Positions 22,075 through 34,682 are shown, counted from the stretch's first letter. The stretch is DNA of 64,000 bases from Dasypus novemcinctus (GCF_030445035.2 NC_080679.1:118269992-118333991), one strand, 5' to 3'. Translations and numbers: made by a program. Notes: generated from the letters alone by a model not told the origin.

Positions 22075-22460
22075 TTTTTTTAAAGGTACATAGATCACAC
22101 AAAATGCTACATTAAAAAATATAAGAGGTTCCCGTATACCCTATTCCCCACAACCCCCACTCCTTCCGCATCAGCAACTTCTTTCATTAGTGTGGTAAAT
22201 TTGTTGCATTTGATGAATACATTTTGCAGCACTGCTACACAGCATGGATTATAGTTTGCATTGTAGTTGACACTCTACTCCATCCAGTGGGTTATGGCAG
22301 AATATATAATGTCCTGCATCTGTCCCTGCAATATCATTCAGAACAGCTCCAAGTCCCCAGAATGCCCACATATCATACCTCTTTTTCCCTCTTCCTGCCC
22401 TCAGCAGCTCATGTTAGGGTTTTACATGGAGTCAGTATGTGCAACTGCTGAGAGCTTTCC
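22075..22460 (-). mobile_element. L1 3' UTR end, inverted
   Basis: The reverse complement matches the L1 3' end seen at 15090-15400 and 29340-29650. Shared phrases include a GCACTGCTACACAGCATG-like block, CATCCAGTGGGTTATGGCAG and GTTCCCGTATACCCTATTCC. The T-rich stretch at 22065-22082 corresponds to the tail. Confidence 0.75.
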
Positions 22461-23700
22461 TGTGTTTCCTCACCCAGTTTTGTAATCTTATTATAAGTGC
22501 CCCTTAATTGGACTCATCTATTCTTACAATGGGAAAAAGATTTGTAGTGGATGACGTGGTGTGCTGCGAGACCCATCTCCTCCCTCCCTGCTTTTCAGAA
22601 ATACAGCCCTCACTTCTCTAGCTGCTGGGAATATGGAAGGTGAGAGCTGGCAGCTGACTCACCAGAGAGCTGATTGCCCAAGGCCTCACCCTTTTCCTGG
22701 AGGAAGCCCTCATCTAAATGGGAGGAGGGAGCAGGGAGGGAAATGGAGGCCCAGCTCCCTTCCCTCAAACAGGACAATTCTGAGGGGTTCTTGCTCCAAG
22801 AGCTCCTTGTGGGATTGGCCGAGCCCTGTGTCAGGACTGCATAGCAGTTCAACCTCTTCTGCATAGTCCTTCAGTCCCCCACAGGTGTTGATACCAAAAG
22901 CATAAACTTCCAATGTAATCTAAGAACTGCTACATTTTTTCCTTTCTTTAAATCAAATTAATTATGACTATGAGCCTCTCTTACCAGACTGGTGAGGAAT
23001 TTAACTACCGGAATTTTGGGGAATGCTGCCCCAAGGAGAGTTTGGAAAAAGTCCTGGGGCTAACATAGTACCTTACAGGTTCCTGATGATTTCACTACCT
23101 TACAGCCGCGCTTCAGGTCCTGTGGCTCTGCTGCTTCAAGCTCCTTCCTCCCCTCAAGGGCCCTACAAAGCCATTCCCCTCTGAGGCCTTTATCCACACC
23201 CTCCCAGGGCCACTTTAAGAGAGGAAGGCCAGGAAACCATAGCCCAGAATTTCAAGTCGTTTTCCATGCCTTTTGGAACCATCTTCTCCCCCAGCCTTGG
23301 AGTCTTCCAAAGCAAAGTTTCCTCTTCCCCTCACCTGGAGGAAAAACCTAACAAAACCCCTTCAGAGAGATTAGGCTTCTGTCATCTCTAGAAGAGCTCT
23401 TGGTCTTATACCGTTTCTGCTTTCAGCCCAGTCAGAAGTTTTGGGGCCAATAACGGCAAAGTTCTAGGTATCTACTGCAAGTGAGAGGGAAAGGGAAAAT
23501 GTTGGAACACACATGGAATTTAGTAATCAATAAATTATGCTGCTACTTTCCAATGGTGATCCTTCTCTTCTCACCAGTGTACAATCAGAAGCCTCTACTT
23601 TGCCCCATAAAGCCCGACACGACTTGGTTTCCCTCTGGCCCCCTGACTCTATCTCTTTACCACATGCCGCTGTAATCACACTGGGCTCCCTCATGTTCCT
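22461..23700. other. Unassigned interval
   Basis: The sequence is moderately GC-rich near 22560-22870 and 23090-23350. Open frames of 84-101 codons overlap on both strands and are not recognisable. I see no gene or confident repeat. Confidence 0.35.
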
Positions 23701-23719
23701 TGAACTTGCCAACCTCTGT

Positions 23720-24650
23720 GCTGATTAGGGCCTTGTGATGGCCAACCTCCACAGCATCTTGCCCCTATATGGTCCCCTCCCATGCTGTTGGGCTTGCCTT
23801 GCATAATGACAGAGTATTGCAGAGATGATGGAATTTGACCTCTGAGACTAGGTCCTAAAGGACTTGTGGCTTCTACCTTGCCCCTACTGCTTGCTCTAGA
23901 AGAAGCTGGTCAGCCATCATGGGGATGCTCAAGCTGTCCACAGAGAGACTGCAGCGGGAAGAAACGAGTCGTCCTGTCAACACCCAGTACTATGTGAATG
24001 AACCATCTTGGAAGTGGATCTTCAGTCCAGTCTTTGGATGACTCCAACTGTAAACAAGATCTTCTTTTTTTTAAAGATTTATTTTTTGTTTATTTCTCTC
24101 CCCTTCCCGCTCCCCCACCCCCACCAGTTGTCTGCTCTCTGTGTCCATTCACTGTGCTCTTCTGTGTCCACTTGTATTCTTGTCAGTGGCACCTGGAATC
24201 TGTGTCTCTTTTTGTTGCGTCATCTTGCTGCGTCAGCTCTCCATGTGTGCAGTGCCACTCCTGGGCAGGCTGAGCTTTTTTCTCTTGGGGTGGCTCTCCT
24301 TATGGGGCACACTCCTTGCACGTGGGGCTCCCCTATGTGAGGGACACCCCTGCGTGGCATGGCACTCTTTGTGCACATCAGCACTGCACGTGGGTCAGCT
24401 CACCACACGGGTCAGGAGGCCCTGGGTTTGAACCCTGGACCTCCCACGTGGTAGGCAGACGCTCTATCAGTTGAGCCAAATCTGCTTCCCATGAACAACA
24501 TCTTGACTTCAAATCTTAAGAGACCCTAAGCCAGAACCACGCACTTGGCACATTCAAATTCCTGGCCCACAGAAACTCTGCAAGACTAACTTAAGTCAAT
24601 AAGTTTTGGGATCATTTGTTTTGCAGCAATTGATAGCTAACACAGGTCTT
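23720..24650 (+). repeat. Ancient LTR-like repeat split by a SINE
   Basis: The left part (23720-24051) and right part (24505-24650) form one old repeat. The right part has GAGACCCTAAGCCAGAACCA and AACTCTGCAAGACTAAC, then the GCAGCAATTGATAGCTAACA end block. A DAS SINE interrupts it at 24064-24492. The family name is uncertain. Confidence 0.5.
24064..24492 (-). mobile_element. DAS SINE, near full length
   Basis: In minus orientation it ends at the left with a T run and AAAGATTTATT, and starts at the right with GGGAAGCAGATTTGGCTCAA. Target duplication AAACAAGATCTT and GAACAACATCTT (24052-24063 and 24493-24504). The open frames of 91-110 codons across it are repeat by-products. Confidence 0.85.
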
Positions 24651-24659
24651 GACATGCCC

Positions 24660-24986
24660 TAAGCTGGACTCTTTTATCTCAAAAGTCCTACACAATTGGC
24701 CTCTCACTTCCTTTTGATATCTGCTCTAATGTCACTTTATAATAAGGCCTTCTCTGACCACCTATGTAAAATAATACTCCCTTCCCACTGTGCCATTGTA
24801 CTCTGTTCCCTTTCCTTGCTTTATTTCTCATCAATAGCATTTATAACCCTCGGGCGTATTTTATATTTATTTGTTTACTATCTGTATTTTCAAACTTAAC
24901 TGTAGGCTCCTTGAGAACGGAAATTTTGTTTTGTTCACTGCCGTATCTCCAAGGCCAAAAACAGCATCTGTTCCATAGTAGGCACT
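24660..24986 (+). repeat. L2 LINE 3' end, split by MLT1
   Basis: It has the L2 order: CTCTAATGTCACTTTATAATA, AGGCCTTCTCTGACCACCTA, GTAGGCTCCTTGAGAACGG, TTTTGTTCACTGCCGTATC, and AGTAGGCACT. After the MLT1 insertion it resumes at 25428 with CAATAACTTTGTTGAATGAA. Confidence 0.8.
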
Positions 24987-25422
24987 TGTATTAGCTTTCT
25001 AGGGTTTCTATAACAAAGTGCCACAAACAAAGTAGCTTAAAATAGCAGGAATTTATTGTCTCATGGTTCTGGAGGCTAGGAGTCTGGATCCAGGTGTCCC
25101 GAGGGCCATGCTTCCTTTGAGATCTGCAGGGAAGCGTTGGTGCGTCTCTCCTGGCTCCTGAGGCAGGCGTGGCAGCTGTCCATGGTGTTCTTTCACTTGT
25201 GGTGTAGCTCGATCTCTGTCACATGGTCATCTTTTCTGTCTCCTACAAACTATGTCTTCTTATGAGGACACCAGTCATAGTGGACTAGTGCCACACTAAT
25301 CCAATTTGGCCCCATCTTCACTAATTACATCTTCAAAGATTCTATTTCCAGGATCACATTCATGGGACCTGGGGTTAGGACTTGAACATGTGTTTTGAGG
25401 GGATGCGATTCAATCTATAATA
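24987..25422 (-). mobile_element. MLT1-type solo LTR inside L2
   Basis: In plus-strand reading it starts TGTATTAGCTTTCTAGGG, then TTATTGTCTCATGGTTCTGG and GACACCAGTCATAGTGGA, and ends in ATTCAATCTATAATA. The exact 5-bp duplication GCACT flanks it at 24982-24986 and 25423-25427. That fits ERVL-MaLR integration and fixes the limits. Confidence 0.85.
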
Positions 25423-25439
25423 GCACTCAATAACTTTGT

Positions 25440-25800
25440 TGAATGAAAGAAGGAGATTCCAAGTCAGTAAAGAAAAGGTACTACATATTGTTTGACTCCA
25501 TCTATGCAAAATATAAAGACAAATAAATTAGAAAGGCAGAAACAGAACAGCAGCTATACAGGAGCGGTAGCATAGAGATTGAGAAGTGATTATTAAAGGG
25601 TAGAGCTTTTTTTGTTGGTCTGTTTTTTGTTTATTATTATAATTATTTTTGGAATAATGAAAATGCTCTCATAGTGATTGAAGTAATGAATGCACAACTA
25701 TGTGATTATCAACTATGTAATTATATCAAATACAACTGATTGTGCACTTTGGATGGATATGCTTTATTAATATGTAGCAATAAAATTGATTTTTTAAAAG
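25440..25800 (+). mobile_element. L1 3' end
   Basis: It has the phrases GTACTACATATTGTTTGACTC, GGAATAATGAAAATGCTCTC and GATTGTGCACTTTGGATGG. This is L1 3' UTR-type sequence without an open frame. Confidence 0.6.
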
Positions 25801-26371
25801 TCAGTAAAGGATCATCATGGAATTCTGCGATCTTGCTGACCATGTGAACCTCAGTTTGGGCCTGAAGACAATAATAACAGGACATCCAGGGAAACGGCAT
25901 TGGAGTGGGGAGGCAGGGCTCAACTCTCTTATAAAAACAATGCAGGAAGGGCAAAAAGCTGCCCAAGGGAGCTGCTTTGGGTTCTGCAGACCTGTAGAGT
26001 GCTGTGCATCATCCAGGAGGGTGAGGAACAGAGAGATAAAGAGGCTGATGTAAAAATCGTGAGTTACTAGTCTCCATGGCCAGGAATGGCATCCATCCCT
26101 CACAATCAAGGAAATAGCCTGGGTAAACCCCACAGCTTGCTGTGGCCAACTGAGAGGGGAATGGACATCTTCCTCCTTGGGAGGAGGGAGAGTACAGCAG
26201 AGTGGTCTCTCTTTGGTGAGTTTGGGCAGGAGAGCCTGGTTTGAATCTCCACTTGGGCCAGACCAGAATCACCGTTGAGTGGAGGTTGAAAGAGACACCT
26301 CTCAGGAGAAGTTTGCTGAAGAATGCCATCTGCTGGCAGGCTGGGAAACTGCAAGAAGTCAAAAAAGCTTT

Positions 26372-26806
26372 TTCATTTGTTTGTTCTCCGCTCTCCCCCT
26401 ACCCTGCTGTTTTTGCTGTCTGTATCCATTCACTGTGTGATCTACTGTGTCTGTTTCTCTTTTTGTCTTCTCTTCTTGTCTTTTTCCTCTAGGATTCACT
26501 GGGATTCAGTCCTGGAGACCTCTGATGTGGAGAGAGGTTCCCTGTCACTTGTGACACCTCAGTTCCTAGTTTTTGTTTCCTCTTGCCTTGACTCACCCTT
26601 TTGTCTCTCTTTTTGCTGTATTATCATCTTGCTGCATGCCTTGCCACATGGGCACTGGCTCACTGCATAAACACTTGACTTGCCACATGGGCACTGGCTT
26701 GCCATGGGGGCGTGCCTTTTTTTTCACCAGGAGGCCCTCAGGATTGAAACTGTGTCCTCTCATATGGCAGGTGGAAGCCCAACCCTTGAGCCACCTCTGC
26801 TTCCCC
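26372..26806 (-). mobile_element. DAS-type SINE
   Basis: In minus orientation its head reads GGGAAGCAGAGGTGGCTCAA at the right end. The T-rich left end and a CTGTCTGTATCCATTCACTG block are typical. It is more diverged than the other copies and its target duplication is only approximate (AAAAAAGCTTTT and AGAAGAGCCTTT). Confidence 0.75.
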
Positions 26807-27065
26807 AGAAGAGCCTTTTGGAGTCTCTCATGTCCAGGCATTCTGCTCTGTGCCTCATTAGTGGGTCCCTGACCCTGTTCTGATCACTTACGCAAGGCAA
26901 TCTTAAAGATTTAGAATAAGTTGAACCCATAAAATATAAGAGAAGAGCCATGAAACAAAATCACTAGGCAAGAGAGAGAAACTGACAATCAGAGTAAATT
27001 CACCAACATGATCAAATGCCTAGATATCAGCAAACTTTACAAACCATACTAAGTAACAGGAAGAG

Positions 27066-27900
27066 ATGGCCCAACGAAAGGATCAAATAAAAAATCTTGA
27101 TGAGGCACGGGATTTAAGACAATTAATCAATGATGTTCACCTAAATCTTCCAGATCAATTCAAGGAGTTGAAGGAAAATATGGCTAAAGCGATAAAGGGT
27201 ATTGAGAAGAAACTGGGTGAGCATAAAGAACAATTTGAAAACTTACAAAGAAAAGTAACAGCGTATGGGAATGAAAGATACAATGGTTAAGATTTAAAAA
27301 TACATTGGAGGCATATAACAGCAGATTTGAATTGGTTGATCACAGAATAAGTGAATCAGAGGACAGAGCACCTGACTTGAAAGGGCAGAAGAAAAGAATG
27401 AAAAAAGAATGGAAAAAATAGAACAGGGTTTCAGAGTGTTGAATGACAAAATGAAACACACAGACATATGCATTACACTAGTCCCAGAAGGAGAAAAGAA
27501 TGGAAAAGGGGCAGAAAAAATATTTGAGAAAATAATGGTCAAAAACTTCCCAACCTTATGAAATATATAGATATCAATAGCCAAGGACAAAGCACTGAAA
27601 ACAGAGTGAATCTGACTAGACCTACTCCGAGACACCTCCAGTTCAGGATGTCAAATACCAAAATATAGAGAGGATTCTGAAAGCAGCAAGAGAAAAGCAA
27701 TGCATCACATAAAAAAGAACCTCAATAAGACTAAGTGCCAATTTCTCATCAGAGACCATGAAAACAAGAAGGCAGTGGTATGATATATTTAAGGTTCTGA
27801 AAGAGAAAAACTGCCAGCCAAGAATTCCTTATGTGGCAAAACTATCCTTCAAAAATGAGGGTGAATTTAAAGTCTTCACAGACAAACAGAAACTGAGAAT
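27066..27900 (+). pseudogene. L1/HAL1-type ORF1 relic
   Basis: It starts ATG GCC CAA CGA and is open for 74 codons (to 27290) through a coiled-coil-like segment (FKELKENMAKAIKGIEKKLG). After a stop, the sequence continues in shifted frames with ELVDHRIS-like and EKIMVKNFPT-like blocks and then the same RRM and C-terminal order as at 9740. The final block before the break is PSFKNEGEFKVFTDKQ-like. ORF1 proteins bind L1 RNA. This copy cannot make one. Confidence 0.7.
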
Positions 27901-27916
27901 GTTACTAAAAGACTGG

Positions 27917-29691
27917 GTATTTTCATAGTAGTTACAGTTAGAAACGACAACTGAGGGAGTGCTGAGTTCCTAGCCAGGGAAGTTCTGTCACATTCCCCAA
28001 TGGAACAGCAACAATCCCCCAAATGCAAGGGCAAAGACCAGTGAAGAAGGATGGTCCAATGATGGGTCCTTGATACTGATGATTATGCTATGAGCCTGTG
28101 TGCCTGAAATTTCAACTAGGCCTAGAGCTGCATGGTGCATAAGAGTTACCTCCTGAGAGCCTCCGTGTTGCTCAAATGTGGCCACTCTCTAAGCCAAACT
28201 CAGCATGTAAATGCAGTACCTTACCCCCAGCATGCGACATGACTCCTGGGGATGAACCTCCCTGGCACAAAGGGATTACTAACTGGTGATGCAACTAGAG
28301 AAAGACCTTGAATAAAAGGGGGATAATGGTAAAGACAAATGAGTTTATATGGCTAAGAGTCTTCAAAAAAAGAGTCAGGGGAAGCGGCTGTGGCTCAATC
28401 AGTTGGGTTCCTGTATACCATATGGGAGTCCCTGGGTTCATATCCCAGTGCCTCCTTGTGAAGGCAGGCTCACTCACATGCTGTGGAAAGCCACTGGCCC
28501 ACAAGCACTGAGGAGAGTCGCCAGCCCACAAGCACCGTGGAGAGCCGACTCAGTGAGGTGATGCAACAGAAAGGGGGACAAGTAAAAAAAACACAGAACA
28601 GCACAGCGAATGGACACAGAGAGCAGACAACAAGCAAGCCACACAGGGAAGGGAATAAAATTTTTAAAAAAAAGAGTTGGGAGGTCATCAGAGGGGTCAT
28701 GCTTATGTATGTCTCAGCAGCATCCAAGAGACAGCCAAAGTAGATACAACCCCAGGTACTGGTTCTCCTGAGGGCTATGGAGACACACATGTTCTACAGT
28801 CATGGCAGATGGCTCTGGAGTTCAGTGCCTTGTCAGTGGGCCCTACTTTGTAATTTGTGTTCCTGAGTGTGATGAAGTTGGACTCAGATGTGATCTTTCT
28901 ACACATGCCTCTTCTTTCACTTTTACTGAACCTGTGATTGATGCTGGGTTTGGTGTATACTAAGGAGACTTGAATCTCTGGACTGGCTGTGTCCCAGCTG
29001 GACCTTGAGCCTCAGCAGTGTTGCAGCTCTTACTCTCTGGTTTGTTGGACTTACCCAGGTCACCTAACAAGGAGGTGAAGAAGGTCAACTACCACACCAG
29101 GGAACCAAGAGTGCCTACAACAGCAAGCAGGAAAATCACATCCATCAACCATGTGGGATCCAAGTCCCCTCTTGATTTAGAGGTGGAGTGGACATTACCA
29201 TACCAGGGTCCACAGGAAGGAGGAACAAAATATGATTAGAGTGGACTTACTGGTATTCTACTATAGGACTATTTTGACTCTAGCAATGGAAGAAATTGTA
29301 TCATTGATGTGGAGACAGTGGCCATGGTGGTTGCTGAGGGCAGGGAAAGGAAAGAAGAGATGTGATGTGGGGGCATTTCAGAACTCGGAGTTGTCCTAAA
29401 TGATATTGCAGGGACAGATGCAGGACATTATATATCCTGCCATAACCCACTGAATGGACTGGGGGAGAGTGTAAGTTACAATGTAAACTATCATCCATGT
29501 GGTGCAGCAGTGCTCCAAGATGTATTCACCAAATGCAATGAATGTGCCACACTGATGAAAGAGGTTGATGATGTGGGAGAAGTGGGGTGGGGTTGGGTAT
29601 ATGGGAACCTCTTATATTTTTTAATGTAACATTTTTTGTGATCTATGTATCTTTTTTTAAAAAAGGCTATTAAATTTTAAAAATTAAAAAA
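27917..29691 (+). mobile_element. L1 3' UTR, inserted in the second L1
   Basis: It matches 13880-15418 throughout and ends with GTAACATTTTTTGTGATC and an A-rich tail. Flanks AAAAGACTGG (27907-27916) and AAAATACTGG (29692-29701) match at 9 of 10 positions, a likely target duplication. A SINE occupies 28376-28665. No gene is present. Confidence 0.75.
28376..28665 (+). mobile_element. DAS-type SINE
   Basis: It begins CAGGGGAAGCGGCTGTGGC and has the GGTTCATATCCCAGTG B-box-like block. The ATGCAACAGAAAG and AATGGACACAGAGAGCAGAC blocks follow, then an A-rich tail. The A-rich repeats ending in AAAGAGT on each side are the likely duplication. Confidence 0.8.
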
Positions 29692-30390
29692 AAAATACTG
29701 GATAGAAAAGAGATACTAAGGAGAGTGCTATATATAGCATGAAAGGAAAAGACAAGGGTGAGAGACTTGGAGATAAGTGTAGAAATGAATATTATTAGTA
29801 AGGGTAACTAAGAGGGTAAAAAAGATAGACAATAGTAAGATAACACAATGAAAAGTCAAAGGATAGAATGGACATTGTAGTAACATTGAACCTTAATGGA
29901 TTGAACTCTTCAATGCAAAAACATGAACTGACAGAATGTAAGAAAATATGAGCCATCTATATACTGTGTACAAGAAACTTACCTCAGATGTAAGGACACA
30001 ATCAGACTGAAAGTGAAAGGCTGGAAAAAGATATTACACACAAATAGTAACTAAAAAAAGAACTAGAGTAGCAGTATTAATACTGGACAAAATACTGGAC
30101 AAATTTTAAATGCAAAATTGTTATAAAAAATGAAGGTCATTATATATTAATAAAGGGGGCAATTCATCAAGAAGAAATGGCTGTAATTAATATTTATGCA
30201 CCTAACCTGGGTGCCCCAGAATACATGAGATACACACGGGCAAAGCTGAAGGGAGAAATAGATGTCTCTACAATAATAGTTGGATACTTTAAAACACCAC
30301 TCTCAGCATTGGATAGAACATCTGGACAGAGGATAAAAAGGGAAACAGAGTTTGAATAATATGATAAATCAACTAGATGATAATATCAGA
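29692..30390 (+). pseudogene. L1 ORF2 endonuclease relic of the second L1
   Basis: It has the same domain order as 10640-11240: an RQKHELTE-like block, then GHYILIKGAIHQE-like, AVINIYAPNLGAPEYMRYT (30180-30236) and EIDVSTIIVGYFKTPLSALDRTS (30255-30324, read as separate blocks). The similarity ends near 30390, so the polymerase part is again missing here, in this case by truncation. Confidence 0.7.
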
Positions 30391-31435
30391 TTGTTATTGA
30401 AGTGGTGTATTCTAGCTCTGTTCTAGGCAGTAAAAAAGGCAGTGAGGGAGGCAGGATCAGAGCCTTGCTGGAGAACACTGAAGGACTGAACAGAGAAGGA
30501 AAGTTGACTTGATGATGGAAACTGAAGTGTTTCAGGGCTTCTTTCAAAATCACAAAACAAGAAATATGAATCTAAAGAATTTCAGAAATCTAACAGCTCA
30601 ATTTCTTAATGCCTTTGTGTTTTTTTCACATTAAGCCAAAGGATTTCATAGTATTGTTATTGATGTTATACATTTCTCCTTGCTGTGAAACTAATCATTA
30701 AAAATTTTCAAACATTAATTTAAAAAAGATGATCCTCATCCCAGGTAACACTCCAGGTAAGTCTGGACAGAGGTTTGTGCTTTCAGGAATCCCAGTTCAC
30801 TGTTAAATTACAGCTGATGTAGAATGCATCTGACACCTTTCAAAGCAGAATGTTGAATTAACAATAACAATAATGACAACAACAGGAATTTGAGTACAGG
30901 TGGCTGTTTTTTTGGTTATATGTGTAGTGGGCCACAAGGGTATCTGCAGCCCCTATTGTTTAAAATGTCAGAAATAAAACATTGTTTGAAGTGGAAAAGA
31001 TTCTGAGGTTGATGACAATCAGGCAAGAAGTTCAGAAGGGATTTGTTAATATCTTGGCACATATATTTTATGGTGACTTATTTTTGAAACCTAAATTTCC
31101 CCTTAAGTCTGTTATAAGATGTTAGTAGATTCTATCTTAGTTCACTTCCATTTTTGCTTCTTTTCCTTCCTTATTTATCCAGACCAATTCATGTATATTT
31201 ACTGAGCTCATTGGTCCCTGGTTACGTGGCGTATTTGCTGAAGATCTGAAAGCAGTGTTATGACTTCTCCATTGGTAGTATCATACCAGTTCCATGTTTT
31301 CCAACTGCAATCAAATTTCATTCTTATCATTTATTTAACATTTGGGTAGTAACCATATTGAAAATTTTGTATCAGAGCCTCCTTTGTATTCAACTAAGCA
31401 AATACTAATGCCTATTTCATTGCTTCACATCTTCT
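30391..31435. other. Unassigned interval
   Basis: No gene or confident repeat is visible. The sequence is AT-rich with short simple stretches such as AACAATAACAATAATGACAA near 30860. Confidence 0.35.
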
Positions 31436-31439
31436 ATTG

Positions 31440-31565
31440 CACACTATTGTTTCTTGAAAGAAAAAAGGTGAATGATATAATTAAAACCATTCAATTGTAC
31501 ACTTCAAATGGGTGAAGTGTGTGGTGTGTTAATTATATCACAATAAAGCTGTTATATTTAAAAAA
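31440..31565 (+). repeat. L1 3' terminal fragment
   Basis: It has CAATTGTACACTTCAAATGGG and GTTAATTATATCACAATAAAG, the common end of old mammalian L1 copies. Confidence 0.6.
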
Positions 31566-34500
31566 GTAAATAACAAAAGCATTCAATGAACAGCATGATT
31601 TTTAACGCATACATATTATTACCTGTCACAAGATAATCCAAAAATAACGCTTTGAACTTCTATACTCCTCTTTGACATACTTTAAGGTTCGAAGGAAGAA
31701 GGCACTGTATTTTCTTTTTTACAGGTCTTATCAGGGAGACAATGGCATAATCAGTGAGTCAGAGAATTGTTCAGCAAAGAATCAGTGTTTTGTCTCTTGG
31801 AATTATGCTCTGTTCTTCAAAAAACACCTTTCTATGTAAGCAGAAGATACTAGAGCTAATATCTAGGAAGAGAAGGTGTGATGTTACAAGTTCTGTGGAA
31901 ATCTCAATGAACCTACTAAATTTCCTTTCAGTATTTTTTTATACATCTACACACACAGACACGCAGGATTTACACTGGAGTACAAAATGAGGATGCACCA
32001 GGTCTCTTGTGAGGGGACAGAAATGTTAAGAGAGAAGTGACTTTTTGAGGAAATGAAGATGAAACTGGGCATATTAAGTAGAAACCATTCTACAATAACT
32101 TGAATATGATAAAAACTGCAGAGGGCACTAAATGAATACTGAATATTTTACATCAGAAATTTTTTCTTTTTTTTTTAATATTAGCCAGTCCCCACAGTAC
32201 ACCGATATGATGCAGTGATTCTGGCCTGACAATCACCAAGGTCATCCTTGTCCTATGTTTTAGTACGCAACACTGAAAACCCATGTCTGTGTCTAAGAGA
32301 CCAAAAGTCATCATAGTAAAGGTGTATTTGATATATAACGTCCCCTACTCCTTGCTTCTTTGTCCTTCTAGTCTCTATATTTTCTGTTATTTTATAATAA
32401 TATTTACCCATCAAAAAAAAAAATGTGCCCTGAGTCATTTAAGAAGTGAACTATTCTAACCCTCACTCCTTTCAAACTGGTCACATAGTCTTGAGAAAGT
32501 CACTGTGCCTCTTGCAACCTTGGCGGTATTCTTTAGGACATAAAGGAAATAGACTATGGTTCTCTCCAACATTAGGGGATTTGGTGGTATAAATTACAGA
32601 TAATGCTGCTCTTGAAATTTACTCTAGGTCCTTCTTACTAGCCCTCCATTCCTGACCTAAAAATATACCCAGACCAGGACCCCATTAAAGAATAATATAT
32701 TTGCCCAAGGAGTTGTGTGGTTTTTTCCCCTATGTCTTTAACCTTTTTGAAATTCATTTCTTTCTAGTCATTTCTAGTTCAATTCTTTGCCTGTCTTTCT
32801 GACCCTTTATGAGAAAAATGACAATTGTTCAAATCTACTGATTAGTGTAATCGATAACGAGAATGTCTCATGAAAAACTTCACGAGGAAGATCTGTCAAG
32901 AACAAACTTGGAAAGAGGAGTTTCACTCCTAATAACTTTCAGCAAGTTGGATCATTTAGGATGTCTGGTTGGTGAAACCCAGGCATGGGTGGGGACATGC
33001 ACGCATGTGGCCAGCCACCTGCATTGCCACTGAGGGAGTTTTGGGTAACACACCTGTAAGCCAACCATAGAGTCCCTCCAGGTCCCACCTGCCACGACTG
33101 TGGCCTTGGGTGCTGAACCACTGTTGTCCTGGGGAGCTGTTCTCTGCACTCCCCCTTCCCAGTCGTGCTTAGTATCTCTGAAGTTCTCATCTACTCTCCT
33201 CTGAATTTTATTCTCTTCTGGGCACCACCTTTTTTCACTCCTTCTGCAGTTCACACAGATAAATATCATCTGCGTGATTCTAAGCTGGGGAGAAAAGAAT
33301 GGGGTTCAGGGTTTTGGTGTTCCTAGTAGCAGGGTGTTCCTTTTTTTTCCCCTTATGGTCAAATAAATTATGTCTTTGGGTGTAGGTTCAAGCTGGAGAA
33401 TTTCCCTGAGCTCTTTTTGACAACACTGTCCATTTCATGAGAAGTGGAGGGGGGGGGGGGGAAACAGACAAACACTGTACGGTAGCACTTCAGGATGTGA
33501 TCAGGGCAGATGATGACTGAGACACACAATAAGAAGATAAAGAAATTTGGGGGAGCATAAATCTCCTTTTTAGGTTAGAAAATGCTCAGTTTATTTCAAG
33601 TGAAAGCATAAAACAGAAATACCTGGATCCTTCCACTCGCCACATAACCAAACCAAATCTACATCAATACCCTGGGAAACAAATAAAGAACGGCTCTCCC
33701 TGGCCCTTGAGAGAGAGGGCAAACTTGCTGAAATGGCAGAGGCAGCTCTTCAGCCTTTGACCTTTGCTTACCCTGCAATCTCACTTCTCACCACTCCCAA
33801 ACATCTACCCTTCCAGAACTTCAAACCAATTGCGATACTCTAAAATTAAGACTTGTATTAGTCCTAAGTTTTTTAAGTCTTCTGATCTCCCGACCCCAGG
33901 CTCCCAGCCCAAACTGGTGAATTCTAGCACTTACCCACCACCTTCTTTCTCCCTGTACCCCCACCCCACCCCCATTAGTTCTGCTTCTATAAAGACAAAG
34001 AAAACCTTACTAAGATTGCATTTTACTTCTTTATTTACAACACAGAGGTCAGGAATTGTATCTTATTATACCAGGACCTAGAAGCCAAGTGCTCAGTAAA
34101 TGTCTGGGGCTCTAAGGGTTAGTCAGCCCTTGAGTTATAAATAGTCGGCAGAGTGCACATCAAGTAGGGATGTTATTCATCGATTCATAAACTGAGGGCT
34201 TACTACGAACCAGTCAAAGTTCTAGGTCCTGAGGCTTCTGAAGTATTGACTGGAGTCTCCCTCCCCAATAGGCAATAAATGAAAAGGTAAATTAATAAAA
34301 GAACTAGTGCCTCCCTAGCAGCAAGATTCAACTTGTCCTTTGCCTTTGGTACTTTCGGGTAAAAAAGAAGATAAGAAAATGCTAACTCCCAGGGGGACAT
34401 TGCCTCTCCTCTGGCTGCCTGTCAAGTGTAATTCCAGTTCTAGACAGACAGTCTGACAGACAGTCACTTGGCTTTTTTGTTTTGTAGAGTGTCAATCCTC

Positions 34501-34680
34501 TTTCTCTGGGCATATCCTTCTAACAACAATGAAACTCCCCTAAGAAGAGCAACCCTTAAGCCAGTAGATGAACAACGTGGACCTGTTTAAAGCAGACACG
34601 TAGGTACAAATATATCTATATATAGACGATCCCTGGGAAATATTCAGAAAAACAAGAGATTCAGTTCTATTTAACAAGTG
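31566..34680. other. Unassigned interval
   Basis: Several frames of 60-105 codons occur on both strands, and none resembles a known protein. A weak MIR-like stretch may lie near 32460-32620. There are a G run near 33450-33461 and C-rich simple sequence near 33950-33975. I cannot support a gene. Confidence 0.35.
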
Positions 34681-34682
34681 AC

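Larger units (their letters stand above)
25805..27906 (+). mobile_element. Second L1 (5' UTR-like part and ORF1 relic), split
   Basis: The part up to 26370 and from 26807 to 27060 resembles the 5' UTR-like block of the L1 at 8190; both share GAATGCCATCTGCTGGCAG-like and AAATATCTAGAACAAG-like phrases. ORF1 begins near 27066 (MAQRKDQIKNLDEAR). The element breaks at 27906, where another L1 3' region has inserted, and resumes at 29692-30390 with the endonuclease relic. A SINE interrupts it at 26372-26806. Confidence 0.65.

Noticed and set aside
22561-22913. A GC-rich region with open frames on both strands, considered as an exon
   Set aside because: No recognisable domain, no splice sites that fit, and opposite-strand frames of similar length. 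I cannot support a gene.
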